Shown here piece by piece: positions 49,023 to 61,148 of a DNA stretch of 64,000 nt (positions are counted from its first letter, which is position 1; the number at the start of each line of letters is the position of its first letter). Made by a program: the position numbers and the translations under genes. Origin of the DNA: Lonicera japonica (taxonomy: Eukaryota; Streptophyta; Magnoliopsida; Dipsacales; Caprifoliaceae); assembly GCA_021464415.1 (NCBI GenBank), contig CM038466.1, positions 47,243,356 through 47,307,355 on the forward strand, in the 5' to 3' direction. Below the pieces are notes generated by a model. The model searched no databases, was not told where the DNA came from, and saw only the letters and a list, made by a program, of their open reading frames with translations.

Positions 49023-50155
49023 GATGATAGGTGAAATTGGTCGCGTCAATCTACCCGTGTTATCCTTACCAGCCCAACCGGCCAGTGTATTCTAACCGAA
49101 AAACCTTAGAGTGGTGAAGAAATGAGTAGATAAGGACCATGGGGTATTACCAAGTGCTTGATACTTTTATTAACAAATTGCATGATTCTCGAAAAAGAGC
49201 GCGACATGAATGAATGCAAAATCGAAAACCACTTTTAGTGTTTATAAAAAATAGACCGTTAGTAACAACTTGAGAGCCCCGTAGACAGGTTTAGGGTAAG
49301 AACATACATTCTTGGGGTGCCCTTATAACCTTCTGGTTTTGAAGATTATTTTGTAAATTTATTTTGGAAAGCGACTCATTTTTGAAAAATATTTTGGAAA
49401 ACATTTTGAAAACCAGGAAGTTCTCTCCTCTTTAGAATTGCTTTTTCATGGAAATAGTGACAGGGAAATCCTTACTAATAGTTATTAGTGAAGGATTTCT
49501 ACGGGCGGGGTTGGACAGCCATCGGCCGTACTTGTTAAACCAAGGGTTGGTATGTATGACAAGGCCTTTTGTTCACTAATTTCACGACTGATGGTCAAGA
49601 AAACATGCAGAAATTCAAGTATACTAAGCTGACGCATCCTAAATGCAAGCGTGGTTTGAAGGGGTAAGGTTTAGGCTCCCTCCTATTTGGCTAGGTCTTG
49701 CTATATACCCCATTGGCGAGTACGTGCAAGGACCTTTTGATATACGTCTCGGGTAAGTGAGTGTTCTCGTCACTCGATAAACCTCGGTTGGTACTTGGCT
49801 AAGGAAAGTGGAAATAAGGGCTTTATGTTTATGTTGACCTAGACGAGCCAACTCCCTACTCACTAAGTAGTATTTTCAAGTTAAATGGGGTAATTTCACA
49901 CTCGCGATAATGCATGATGATAGTGCGTGCGTGCGTGCAAAATAACAATTATGTAGGTACATTATGATGAAAGCTTTCAAATTTGTTGGAGTATTTTAAA
50001 ATTTTATTTATGAAAAGATTTTCCTCAAACAATGATTACAAATCGCACCTATGTTATCCTAAAACTACGGCCGAAAGGAAAAAACATGCAAATAAACCGA
50101 AATGATTATCCACGCATATTCTACTTTTGTTTAGTGTCTAGTCCTCTTAAAACGA
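49023..50155 (-). mobile_element. 5' leader of the left element
   Basis: The non-coding leader between gag and the primer site is closely similar to 61149-62292 (shared words 'ttgagagccccgt', 'ggggtgcccttataacctt', 'tcactcgcgataatgcatgat'). A strong stem-loop lies at 49466-49498. GTGCGTGCGTGCG is at 49923-49937. Confidence 0.8.
49466..49498. other. Stem-loop in the retroelement leader
   Basis: AAATCCTT, A, CTAAT pairs with ATTAG, T, G(bulge), AAGGATTT: 14 pairs, one bulged base and a 4-base loop. The same hairpin, with a loop change and one mismatch, lies at 61585-61617 in the other copy. Confidence 0.7.
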
Positions 50156-50173
50156 TCCCCAGCAGAGTCGCCA
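50156..50173 (-). promoter_or_regulatory. Primer-binding site TGGCGACTCTGCTGGGGA
   Basis: On the minus strand it lies 3 bp after the LTR end (TTCTCA, 50177). TGGCGACTCTGCTGG is the kind of primer site I know from Tat/Ogre-type Ty3/gypsy elements (tRNA-Arg). Confidence 0.8.
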
Positions 50174-50176
50174 CAG

Positions 50177-51782
50177 TGAGAACCCGCATTTTTTTACGCT
50201 GGATCCCATGGCGGCGATTCCTCTGATTTTTCGGTTAATTTGGGAAAAATAAGTTTATTATCATTTTTTAGAACAAATATGTTAATTTAAATGAAAAAAT
50301 TAGAGTCGCCAGCTTGTTTTACTAAACAAACAAATGTTTGTGTAAAAGAGGAACATTTATGAATTAAACGGCCTCTTAAACACAATTATTCCGAAACCAG
50401 ATATTTTGAAGGTTTGGAGATTAAGTTACGAATTGGGAAGGTATTAGAAATAATTGCTAATTAATTCCTCAGTGGATTAAGACTGATAAATTAGTAATTA
50501 ACTAATAAAATATTATGTTCAAAAAATGATTTTGACACATTCCACACATTTGGTTTTGAAAATGAAGCTCAAATATAAAATTTGGGTTGATTTGGAGATG
50601 AATTGGATACAAATATTAATTAATTGCTTAACAGATTGAGGCTGATAAGCTAGTAACTAACTGATAAAAATTTATATCCAAAAAATTATTTTAATTGATT
50701 TTAAATTTTTGATATTAGAAATAAAGCTCAAATATGAATTTTTGATTGATTTGGAGATGAATAGTAGTGTCTACGAGTGATTAATTGAAAATAACATTGA
50801 TAAAAAATTAATTCATATTGCGACGAAAATTACCTCAAATCTTCAAAAATGAAAATGGATAATTTTGGAGCATCATTCCCAAAGTTTTAGCCTTGAATCA
50901 TGCCTCAAAAGTGGAGAAATAGGGGTCTATTTGTAGCTAGAGGGAGAGATAGATGGGCATCTGTCCACAACGACAGATGCATCTGTCTACATAAAAAATG
51001 GGCATTTGTCATGTGGATAGATGGTCCAACCATCTGTCTACACGACAGATGCTATTCTTCACCGACGGTTTATGTGATTCCGGCCAAACGGTGTATTAGA
51101 TTGACCTGATTGTTTTGATATTTTGTTCCCTATGATAAACACATCTACTAACCAAATTTTAGAATTTTTGGACATCAGGAAGGCATTCGTTTGATTTTCC
51201 GAGCTAAATTCTCGGTATTCTGAATTCTCGGAGATCCGGCAACCGAAAAAGATGATTTTTTAATATGTTGCTCCTGGTATTATTCCCTAGGTCTCCACAA
51301 AATTTCTTAATTTTAGGAGGTTAGGAAGTGCATCAAACGAAAAAGCCTAGGGCATCTGTCCACAAGATAGATGCCGATGCCGGCATTTGTCTTGTGGACA
51401 GATAGTGTCCACCTGCGACGGTTTATCAGATCAATTTGGACTTTGAAAGGTCTCCGTTCAAATACAGTAGCAAACTCTCAATTTTCTAAATTCCCGAGAT
51501 CCGGCTGTCAGAACGAGCTGATTTTTTAATATGCTGCTCCTTGTGGATGATCAGGAATCAGGAACTATCATTTTCATTTCCACAGGCGATTTGACGGTTC
51601 CCAGTCTTGGCAGTTTTCGGTAATTCTCATATCTCTCAATCTGAATGCTCTTTTCGACTTATTTTTCGAGCTATAACACATGTAAAGCATATGTATGCAT
51701 CTATGAATACTTGTGCATGTACGTGTGTTCATTTTCTTGGAGTTCGGGATTCTTGCGAGGATCGAAAAATGAGGTGTTAACA
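50177..51782 (-). mobile_element. LTR A of the Tat/Ogre-like family, internally deleted
   Basis: Minus strand: starts TGTTAACACC at 51782 and ends GCGGGTTCTCA at 50177. It aligns along its length with LTR B (52597-54654) and LTR C (62314 on) but lacks about 0.42 kb near 50446 that B has at about 52861-53275. The TATA box is changed to TACAAATA (50928-50935). U3 holds two palindrome clusters (50950-51055 and 51350-51412). It has a polypurine tract on its 5' side and a primer site on its 3' side, so it serves as the border of two internal regions. Confidence 0.88.
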
Positions 51783-51795
51783 AACCCTCTCTTCC
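51783..51795 (-). promoter_or_regulatory. Polypurine tract before LTR A
   Basis: Minus strand GGAAGAGAGGGTT directly abuts the TG start of LTR A. This is the expected plus-strand priming site for reverse transcription. Confidence 0.75.
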
Positions 51796-51984
51796 TAGGT
51801 TCTTTGTAAAGCAAAGAAACTAGGACGAGAATGAGAACGCATCATTTTGTGGCACTCGCATGAATTCCAAATGCTATTTTGAAAACGATGCCATGCAAAT
51901 GATGTCGTGCTCTGCTGCTAATCTCCATTCTGGGAGAATGTTGATTTTGGGATTGTTCGGTTTAACGCCTTGTGCTTTGTTGTG

Positions 51985-52596
51985 ATGTGCTAAACTGTTG
52001 TACTCCTTCTGATAAGTATGGTTCTGTTAGCAATTTTGAGATGGTTGTTGAACTGTTGTACTCCCACAGCTTGGGATGGTTCCATCAACGATTTTCTGTT
52101 TTTGTTAAACTCGTACTCCCACATGCAAGGACAGTTCCGTTAACAATTTTGTTGAACTGATGTACTTCCACTGGCTGAAATAGTTCCATCAACAGTTTAC
52201 TGCCTTGTTAAACTGATGTACTCCAAAGGCAGGATGGTTTCGTTAACAATTCTGATTCTGACGTTGAACTGATGTACTTTCACTAGCTAGAACGGTTCTG
52301 TCAACGATTTTTGTTAAACTGATGTACTCCCACAGGCAGGGACAATTATGTTAACAATTTTTGATTTTGACGTTGAACTGATGTACTTCCACTGGCTGGA
52401 ATGGTTTTGTCAACGATTTTTGTTAAACTGATGTACTCTCACAGGCAGGGACGGTTCCATTAAAAATTTTGATTCTAACGCTGAACTGATGTACTTCCAC
52501 TTACTGGAATGGTTTTGTTAACGATTTACTGTTTTGTTAAACTGTTGTACTCCCACATGCAGGGACGGTTCTGTTAACCATTTTTTATTCTAACTA
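51985..52596. repeat. Tandem array (short copy), cut by LTR B
   Basis: Units of about 50-58 bp share AACTGATGTACTCCCAC or AACTGATGTACTTCCAC, GGCAGGGACGGTT or GGCTGGAATGGTT, and GTTAACAATTTT. It is the same array as at 54870-56585. The last unit stops in the middle at 52596, at the edge of LTR B. Confidence 0.9.
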
Positions 52597-54654
52597 TGAG
52601 AACCCGCGTTTTTCGTCGCCGGATCCTATGGCGGCGATTCCTTTGATTTTTCATTTAATTTTGGGAAAATATGTTTATTATTATTTTTAGAAAATATATG
52701 TTAATTTAAAATAAAAAATAGAGTCGCCAGTTTGTTTTACTAAACAAACAAAAGTTTGTGTAAAAGAGGAGCATTTACGAATTAAACAGCCTTTTAAAAC
52801 ACAATTATTGCGAAACCAGATATTTTGAAGGTTCGGGGATTAAGTTACGAATTGGGAAGATGTTAGGCACCCAGTTCGCCCTTTCGGTCTCTTAAATAGA
52901 ATATGCGTGTAGTTATAATCAAATATTCGCATGTCTACTAATATTATCTCATATCAGTCCATAATTTTAGAAAATCGAGATTTTAGGGTGGGATTGAAGA
53001 CATAAGCTTCGTATTTTTCCCTGACGATTTTAGAAATCAATGTGCATGTGTAATTTTAAAAATGTTTTTTTTAGAATGATAGATTATAAAACAAGCGTTT
53101 TTAGCAAAATACAGGACTTTTCGGAAGCTAATTCTATTTGGAATTGAATATCCGGTAAATCCTTGAGATTTCTTCGTCAAATAGTTTATCACAATTTAAT
53201 TTATTAAATTGTCATTTGATGAATTCAAAACTCTCATGTTGGATATTTAGCTAGGTATCGCGATTTATGGATTAAATAGGATACAACTGCTAATTAATTC
53301 CTCAATGGTTGAGACTGATAAATTGGTAATTAATTGATAAAAATTTTTGTTCAAAAAATTATTTTGACTCATTCCACACCTTTGGTTTTGAAAATAAAGC
53401 TCAAATATAAAATTCAGGCAAATTTGGAGTTGAATTGGATACATAAATTAATTAATTGCTCATCAGATTGAGAACTGATATAATAATTAACTGATAAAAA
53501 TTTATATCCAAAAATTATTTTAACTCATTCTAAATTTTTAGTATTCGAAATAAAGCTCAAATATAAAATTTGGACTGATTCGGAGATAAATAGCAGCGTC
53601 TACAAGCGATTAATTGAAAATAACACTGATAAACAAATTAATTCAGATTGCAACGAAAATTACCTCAAATCTTCAAAAATGAAAGTAGAGAATTTTGGAT
53701 AACCTTTCCCGAAGTTTCAGCCTTTTTTATGCCTCAAAAGTGGAGAAATAGGGGTCTATTTATAGCTGGAGGAGAGAGAAAGAAACATCTGTCTCCAAGA
53801 CAGATGTTAAGCATTTATCTCCACTGACGGTTTCGCGATTCAGGCCAAACGGTGCATTGGATTGACCTGATTTTTTGATATGTTGTTCCCCATGATAAAA
53901 CCCACTTATTGAACAATTTTTAGAATTTTTGGACATCGGGAAGGCCTTCGTTTGATTTTCCAAGATAAATTTTCGGTATCTCGAAGTCCCGAAGATTCGA
54001 CCGTCGGATCGAGCTGATTTTTTAATATGTTGCTCCTGGTATTATTCCCTAGGTCTCTAAAAAATTTAATGATTTTATTAGGTTAGGAAGTCCCTCAAAC
54101 TTAAACCCTTAGAACATCTGTCTTGGAGACAGTTGTTAAGCATCTGTCTTGGCGACGGATGTTATTTACCTGCAACGGTTTTTGCGATTATGGGCAAACG
54201 AGATATCCGATCAACCTGATTTTGTGACATGTATCGTTCCATAACATATTCTATCTCCTGACCAATTTTGGGCTCATTCGGACTTCGGGAAGGTCTCCGT
54301 TTAAATATCCAAAGCGAACTCCCAGTTTTTTGAATTTTTGGAGATCCAGCCGTCGGAACGAGCTGATTTTTGAGTATGCTTCTCCTTTTGGCATTACCTA
54401 ATAACATTAAAAATTTGAGGTTGATCAGGAATTAGTAAATATCATTTTCATTCTCTCAGGCAATTTGACAGTTCCCAGTCTCGGCAGTTTTCGGTAATCC
54501 TCATAACTCTCAATCTGAATGCTCTTTTCGACGCATTCTTTGACCTGTAACACATGTAAAGCATATGTTTGCATTTATGAATGCTTGTGCATGTATGCGT
54601 ATTCATTTTCTTAGAGTTTGGGATTCTTGCAAGGGTCAAAAAATAAGGTGTTCA
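52597..54654 (-). mobile_element. LTR B, complete (2058 bp)
   Basis: Minus strand: starts TGAACACC at 54654, ends GCGGGTTCTCA at 52597. The TATA box TATAAATA is at 53757-53764 (minus). U3 consists of two direct modules of about 330 bp (about 53786-54113 and 54114-54440), each opening with a palindrome cluster of ACATCTGTC...GACAGATGT kind, followed by an ACGGTTT...AAACG...GACCTGATTTT...GAGCTGATTTTT series. A polypurine tract precedes it; no primer site follows, so it is a 3' LTR. Confidence 0.9.
53757..53764 (-). promoter_or_regulatory. TATA box of LTR B
   Basis: TATAAATA on the minus strand, followed by GACCCCTATTTCTCCAC, which is conserved in LTRs A and C. Confidence 0.75.
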
Positions 54655-54667
54655 AAGACCCTCTCGG
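54655..54667 (-). promoter_or_regulatory. Polypurine tract before LTR B
   Basis: Minus strand CCGAGAGGGTCTT next to the LTR start; a slightly decayed counterpart of the tract at 51783-51795. Confidence 0.65.
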
Positions 54668-54869
54668 CCTAGGTTCTTTTAAAGCAAAGAAACTAGGACG
54701 ATAACGAGAACGCATCATTTTTTGGCACTCGCATGAATCCCACATGCTATTTTGAAAATGTTGCCATGCAAATGATGTTATGCTATGCTGATAATCTCCA
54801 TTGTGGAAGAATTAGTGATTTTGGGATTGTTCGGGTCACGCCCTGTGCTTTGTTGTGATGTGCTAAACA

Positions 54870-56585
54870 GTTGTACTCCTTCTGATAAGGAAGATTCTGT
54901 TAGAAAATTTGAGATGGTTTGTTGAGCTGTTGTACTCCCACAGGCGGGGATGGTTCCGTCAACGATTTTCTTGTTTTGTTAAATTGATACACTCCCAAAG
55001 GCAGGGACGGTTCTATTAACAATTTTGATTTCGATGTTGAACTGATGTACTTCCACTTGCTAGAATGGTTTCGTCAACAATTTTCTGTCTTGTTAAACTG
55101 ATGTACTCCCACAGGCAGGGACGGTTTCATTAATAAGTCTGTTGAACTTGACTTCCACTAGATGATGGTTGTACAATTTTGATTCTGATGTTCAATGGTA
55201 CTTCCATGCTAGAATGGTTCCGTCAACAATTTTGATTCTGACGTTGAACTGATGTACTTCCACTGGCTGGAATGGTTCCGTCAACAATTTTCTGTCTTGT
55301 TAAACTAATGTACTCCCACAGGCAGGGACGGTTCCGTTAACAAGTCTGTTGAACTGATGTATTTCCAATGGCTGGAATGGTTCCGTCAACAATTTTGATT
55401 CTGACGTTGAACTGATGTACTTTCACTGGCTGGAATGGTTTTGTCAATGATTTTCGGTCTTGTTAAACTGATGTACTCCTACAAGAAGGGACGGTTCCGT
55501 TAACAAGTCTGTTGAACTGATGTACTTCCACTGGCTGGAATGTTCCGTCAATAATTTTATTCCGACGTTGAACTGATGCACTTCCACTCTGGAATGGTTC
55601 TGTCAAAATTTTGATTTCGACGTTGAACTGATGTACTTCCACTGGCTGGAAAGGTTCCGTCAATGATTTTCTGTCTTGTTAAACTGATTTACTCTCACAG
55701 GCAGGGACGGTTCCGTTAATAAGTCTGTTGAACTGATGTACTTCCGCTGGCTGGAATGGTTTCGTCAACAATTTTGATTCCGACGTTGAACTGATGTACT
55801 TCCACTGGCTAGAATGGTTCTGTCAATGATTTTCTGTCTTGTTAAACAGATGTACTCCCACAGGCAGGGACGGTTCCATTAACAAGTCTATTGAAGATGT
55901 ACTTCCACTGGCTGGAATGTTTTCGTCAACAATTTTGATTTCGACGTTGAACTGATGTACTTCCACTGGCTGGAATGCTTCCGTCAACGATTTTCTGTCT
56001 TGTTAAACTGATGTACTTCCACAAGAAGGGACGGTTCCGTTAAAAATTCTATTGAACTGATGTACTTCCACTAGTTGGAATGGTTCCGTTAACAATTTTG
56101 ATTCCGACGTTGAACTGATGTACTTCCATTGGCTGGAATGGTTTCATCAACAATTTTCTGTCTTGTTAAACTGATGCACTCCCACAGGCAGGGACGGTTC
56201 CGTTAACAAGTCTGTTGAACTGATGTACTTCCACTGGCTGGAATGGTTCCGTCAACAATTTTGATTCTGACGTTGAACTGATGTACTTCCACTAGCTGGA
56301 ATAGTTCTGTCAAATATTTTCTGTCTTGATAAACAGATGAACTCCCACAGGAAGGGACGGTTCCCTTAACAAGTCTGTTGAACTGATGTACTTCCACTGG
56401 CTGGTATATTTCTGTCAACAATTTTGATTCCGACGTTGAACTGATGTACTTCCATTGGCTGGAATGGTTCCGTCAACGATTTTATGTCTTGTTAAACTGA
56501 TGTACTCCCACAGGCAGGGACGGTTCTGTTAACAAGTCTATTGAATTGATTTACTTCCACTGGCTAGAATGGTTCCGTCAATAAT
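54870..56585. repeat. Tandem array of three-part higher-order units near the 3' LTR
   Basis: The array alternates three related monomers of about 57, 56 and 49 bp. All carry the core AACTGATGTACT, a CCAC word, a GG.WGG word and GGTTCCGT; they end in GATTCTGAC, TTTCTGTCTT or AACAAGTCT respectively. The trio (about 162 bp) repeats roughly ten times. Many frames cross it but none is conserved, so I consider it non-coding. Tandem arrays between the coding region and the 3' LTR are common in Tat/Ogre elements. Confidence 0.9.
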
Positions 56586-57535
56586 TTTGTTGAGTTGAGG
56601 GTGATGGCAGATGATCTGCTGGGGATATGATGATTGACAGTTTGCTGGTAGATTTTTCTTTGTTTTAGGGAGGGTTGGTGATATGAAAATTCGTACTGGC
56701 TAGGAGAAAAGCTGGGGGTTGATTGTCAGCTGGGGGATGAGAGTCTCTGAGAAGACATAGAGAGATAGAGAGAGAAAATTTTGATATGATTTATCTTTTT
56801 TGGAGAAACAAGAACTTTTGGTTGGCTTCTTATTTTCTTGAGAAAATATCGAGTAACGTTCTCTCAATTCTCGAACCTCGTGCATGATTTTTGGACTTTG
56901 CCTCTTGCTTTGCTTCCATGGCATTTTTCTCGTGTCACTAGGGTACGATTCTGCTTATGATTTCCTGACTTCGTGAGAGGAGAATTTTTGTGCCTGCACC
57001 GTTTTCTGTTTTTCGATGCCCTTATTCCTCCTTGCTTGTTTGAAAGCGTTTTGATGCAGCTATTTTTTTATTTTTTTTTCATGGTCAGCAGCCTTCCTCA
57101 CCCAAGACGTAGCCCTGAGCCTTTTGGCCTAGCTGTCACTCTTGGTATGACTCTCGCTGCCATAATTTTTTCTTTTATATTTTTTAATACTCTTTTCTTT
57201 TGGCACTGTGGGATTTATCCTCTTTTCTACTCTTTCAATTTTTTCTTGTACCCACGTTTTTTCTTCTCATTTTGTCAGGTTTTCTGAGTATCATCGTTCT
57301 TGTATTTTGAGAATATTTGCTTTGAAGTTTGCATTTGACATCGTTGTGCTGTGTTTTGTGATTTTCGGTCCGAGAACTTTAGGAGCATATCTTGAAGAAC
57401 TTCTTGGGAGATAAGAAACTAAGCCAAAGACCCTTTTGCGGGGTTTGTTCCCTGCGTATCAGTTGCAAGATTTTCTCATTCCAATTTTTCTCTCTTTAAC
57501 TTTCTCTTATATTTTTTTAAAGGGGGGTTTTTTTG
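56586..57535. other. Retroelement internal DNA without recognised coding
   Basis: This lies inside the right element. Frames on either strand are short; a Phe-rich one at 56973-57287 (+) is probably chance from T-rich sequence. I see no pol domains. Confidence 0.45.
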
Positions 57536-57812
57536 GATGCGGAGCGGGCTTGGGTTTGCCTGTAGAAAGGGCTTTAGTATATGTTTGTGGAAAGGGCTTG
57601 AGATTTTCCTGTAGAAAGTGCTTGGGCTTGCCTGTTGAAAGGGCTTGGGATTCATGCCTGTTAAAAAAGGCTTGGGCTTGCCTGTTGAAAGGGCTTAGGA
57701 TTGTCTTGTTGTGCCTTCGCATAGGGCTTGTTATCTCATGGTCCTCCGCAGAGGGCTTCTCAACTCATCATCCTCCGCAGAGGGCTTCTCAACTCATAGT
57801 GCCTCCGTAGAG
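57536..57812. repeat. Short tandem repeats, GGGCTTGGG / GAGGGCTTCTCAACTCAT
   Basis: The first part repeats GCCTGTWGAAAGGGCTTGGG-like units of about 25-60 bp; the second repeats CCTCCGCAGAGGGCTTCTCA with a period of about 33 bp. Confidence 0.8.
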
Positions 57813-57871
57813 GGCTTGTGCTAAATATTGCTCTATGGGTTTATGATGTGGTTTGACTCTTTGGGGGGGGG

Positions 57872-58435
57872 GTTATTGTGATTCTACTCTCTTGGGAGGA
57901 CATGCAAAGTGATATGCCTCTCTCGGAGGACATGTGATTGTGTTGTGCCTCTTTAAGAGGGCTTGTGAAGTGATTCACCTGTCTAGGAGGACATGAAATC
58001 GTGTTGTGCCTCTTTGGGAGGGCCTGTGAAGTGATTCGCCTCTCTAAGAGGACATGCGATTGTGTTATGCCTCTTTGGGAGGGCTTGTGAAGTGATTCAC
58101 CTCTCTCGGAGGGCTTGTGAGGTGACTTGCCTCTCTTGGAGGACATGCGATTATGTTGTGCCTCTCTAGGAGGGCTTAGAGGTGATTCGCCTCTTTAGGA
58201 GGACATGTGATCGTTGTTCCTCTTTGGGAGGGCTTATGAAGTGATTTGCCTTTCTGGCAGAACATGCAATCGTGTTGTACCTCTTTGGGAGGATTTGTGA
58301 AGTGACTCGCCTCTCCGGGAAAACATGTAATCATGTTGTACCTCTTTGGGAGAATTTGTGAAGTGATTCGCCTCTCTCGAAGGCTTGTGAAGTCACTTGC
58401 CTCTTTGAGAGAGCATATGATGTGATTGTGTTGAT
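57872..58435. repeat. Hairpin-bearing tandem array, about 61-bp period
   Basis: About nine units each contain two small palindromes of the form CCTCTCTnGGAGGACATG and CCTCTTTGGGAGGGCTTG, separated by GCGATTGTGTTGTG and TGAAGTGATTCG. Both palindromes can form a 4-5 bp stem with a short loop. The array is non-coding as far as I can see. Confidence 0.88.
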
Positions 58436-59599
58436 CTAGAGTCCGTCGTTCAGCGTTATAATGACAATGTGACTAATTATACACTGGGATGCGATTGTGA
58501 AACTTATCTGGTAGGCTGCGAAGTCTAGTGCTTATCTGTTCTTGGACTGTGCGTGTACACTTATGCAAGTGTTCATGTGTATACACTATGTAAATGCTTA
58601 TGCCATGCTTTCCTAAATTTTAAGTATTCGCATACTTTTTAAAATCATGCACCATCATTTTGAAAACTTGGTTTGGAAAGGTTGTGAATCTTGAGTTGCC
58701 TGATTTATGAAGTATGTTATGCTTACTTAAAATTATCTAAATGCAAATGTATGCATGCAAGATCGACAATTTTTTGAGAACATAGCAACACTGAAAAGGC
58801 AAATATTGATTTGCGGTCAATTAGTGAGTGAGAGGCGACAAGAAAAATGGCGTGCTTCCGTCTTGGGATTCTGCTGATCCTGCGTTATGCTTTTGTCTCG
58901 ATAAGTTACTTTCTGCTTCCTGATTCTTGGGCTTGTCCTAGTTCACGTGCGTTGCTGCTTTTGCTCATATCCTCAATCTCAGGAGAATTACCGATTTCTA
59001 CATTTTCACGAGTGGGGGTGGATTATCCGGGCTCCTTCAGTTGTTAACCAACTAATTGACTTGATTCCACCTTCAAAGGTGGAATTTTTGGTTTTTATTT
59101 ATGGGATGACCACGGGTCTTGATGGTGTGTGTAGAGTAGCCTCAGTGTGAATGATGAATGGAAAGGCTAATCTTTGAAGAGCTGTCGGGTTTTCTTATCA
59201 ACACCCTCAGTACATATATCTTCGGCATCCTCAATGTGTGTTAATAATGATGATGGGGCTAATATTAGAGGAGCTATTGGAATCCTCTTGTCGACATCTT
59301 TAGTTCATGTTTCCTCGGCACGCTCAGTGTGTGTACCCTCGGCACCTCGGCCCTCACAATGTATATTACCCTCAGCACCTCAGCAGCGTTTTTAATGTGT
59401 CCATGCTTTTCGCTTTAGATTCGCTGCCCGTGTCCTTTCAGGAATATTATTGAGTTTAAGCAGAGACAATCATAAATTAAAGATAAAAGAAATGATTCGA
59501 TTTTATTAATGAAATGAATGGGTACATTGATAAGAAATTCCTCATTCTACCCTTACAAATTCGCTCCCTTTTTCTCTCAATTCCCCCTATCTCTAAGAT
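58436..59599. other. Retroelement internal DNA, no gene recognised
   Basis: The stretch between the array and gag shows no protease, RT or integrase motifs on either strand. 59200-59395 has loosely repeated CCTCAGYAC / CCTCGGCAC words. Confidence 0.45.
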
Positions 59600-61148
59600 G
59601 GTTCAAGTAAACTGGATCAATGATATTTGCCTCTGCATAGGGCTCATTTAGTGCATTAACAGGGCATAATCTTCCCAGAATCAATTAAGTCTTGGATAAC
59701 ATGTTTCAAGCGGAGCAATCATCAGTGTTATGTCCAAATCCTTGCAGCATTCATTGGCTTTCCAGCCGGGGGAGCTTGGTTGGGGACTACACGAGGAGCT
59801 AGCGGCTGTAGAATACTCTCAGCTTGTAGTGTGGCCAAAGTTTGAGTTAGTGGAGTCGATAGGCATGAAAAGGGGTGGTCCTTTCTACTGCTCCTCTTTT
59901 TAAGCCTTGCTCATGTGGATAATAGAAGCTGGTTTGTTGACGAGGACTCGAGCTTTTATAGGACCAGACTGATTGATGACCGGGGTGATTTTTTGTATTA
60001 AGAAGAGGCTTTCTCAACCTAGGAAGCTTGGGCAAGTTCTTCCTCAGTCTCATTAGCTACATGCATCAAGGCCTTATATCGATCGAATATTGGTGACCCA
60101 TGCCGCTTTGGACCTCGGGCTTGAAATTTTTGACAATTATCTCCAACTGCTCTCTCCTCGGGCATTCTGTCGACCAGTTGAGATGCTAAATCCCTCAATC
60201 CAATAATGAAGTCACTGACATTCTCGTCTTACCTCCGTTTTGTCATCTCGAGATTCTTTTTAGCTCCTCGTTGGTCTTATAATGTTCCTTGAACTCTTTT
60301 ACTATACTTTTTCCAATCGGCTACCCGGTGCTTTTCTAAACTCAAAAATCAACTGTGGGCTGGTCCGTGAGAGTATGGTGGAAACCTTTGGAAAAATGGT
60401 GTTCTTTCAATCCGTACAATTACATGGTTTGGACATAGGCTTTGAGGTGCAGGTGAGGTGGAGTGTTCCCAGAACTTCTCGATGTGGGGTAGTTTAAAAC
60501 CAATCGGTAAATGAGCATCTGGGTAGAGAGACAGGTCTTTGGGATTGGCAATGTCGTCGGCCTTTTGGGTAACCCTCTGGTTTAGGGCTTCGATCTGATC
60601 TTTAAGCGTGACAACGGCCTCATTCTCTTTGGTCTGATTGATTGCAGTCTCAGGTATTGGCCTTTGTTTGGATCTCCATTGGAGATGGCTTGAGAGTTAT
60701 GGCATTGAAGGGTTTGATTGTGTTCGGGATCTTGCACCGGTGGTACATTGATGTTGGCAGGGGCCACAGGAGGTAGGGTTTGATGTTGGCATGAATTGGG
60801 GAAATGTGTTAGAGAATATTGGGTGGATTTGTCAGGCCACGGATTGATTGTCTTCGGCTGGGTATGAATTTAGATTGGGTTGGTTCGGTTCAGTAGGTGT
60901 TCTGGCAGTAATCAGGGCATCAAGACGGCTTGGGTGGCAGCTTGGTGACTCTTCATGATGGCCATAGACTGGGTCAGATCCTGGATTAGATGGTAGAGAT
61001 ATTCAAGGGGTTAGCCGCCACCCTCAGTTTGTGGGAGAACAAGACCAGGCGGCAGATCCGCTGCACGAGAGGCTTCGCTATGATTACCCTCAGTATTGTT
61101 GACCATGGTTTGATCGATCAGTAGTTTAGTGTTGTGACGAGGAGCCAT
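59600..61148 (-). pseudogene. Ty3/gypsy gag (right copy), decayed
   Basis: Minus strand. ATG at 61148 opens MAPRHNTKLLIDQTMVNN, then AADLPPGLVLPQ, TQSMAIM-like text, RVTQKADDIAN, LPIGFKLP, FHHTL, ADWKKYSKRVQGTL-type shifted text (equal to ADWKSIVKEF in the left copy), LDLASQLVDRMPEE, MGHQY, KALMHVANETEEELAQAS and a C-terminal degenerate knuckle region near 59700. Frame breaks and stops are numerous. It aligns part by part with the gag at 47352-49022, so both are from one family. No protease or RT follows. Confidence 0.82.

Noticed and set aside
54870..56585. Array resembling a CRISPR (repeats at near-regular spacing)
   Set aside because: Monomers are directly adjacent and all related; there are no unique spacers, and the context is a plant retrotransposon.
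57841..58146. Minus-strand ORF with repeated KPSxRG words
   Set aside because: A translation of the hairpin tandem array; the repeats explain it and units are not codon-conserved.
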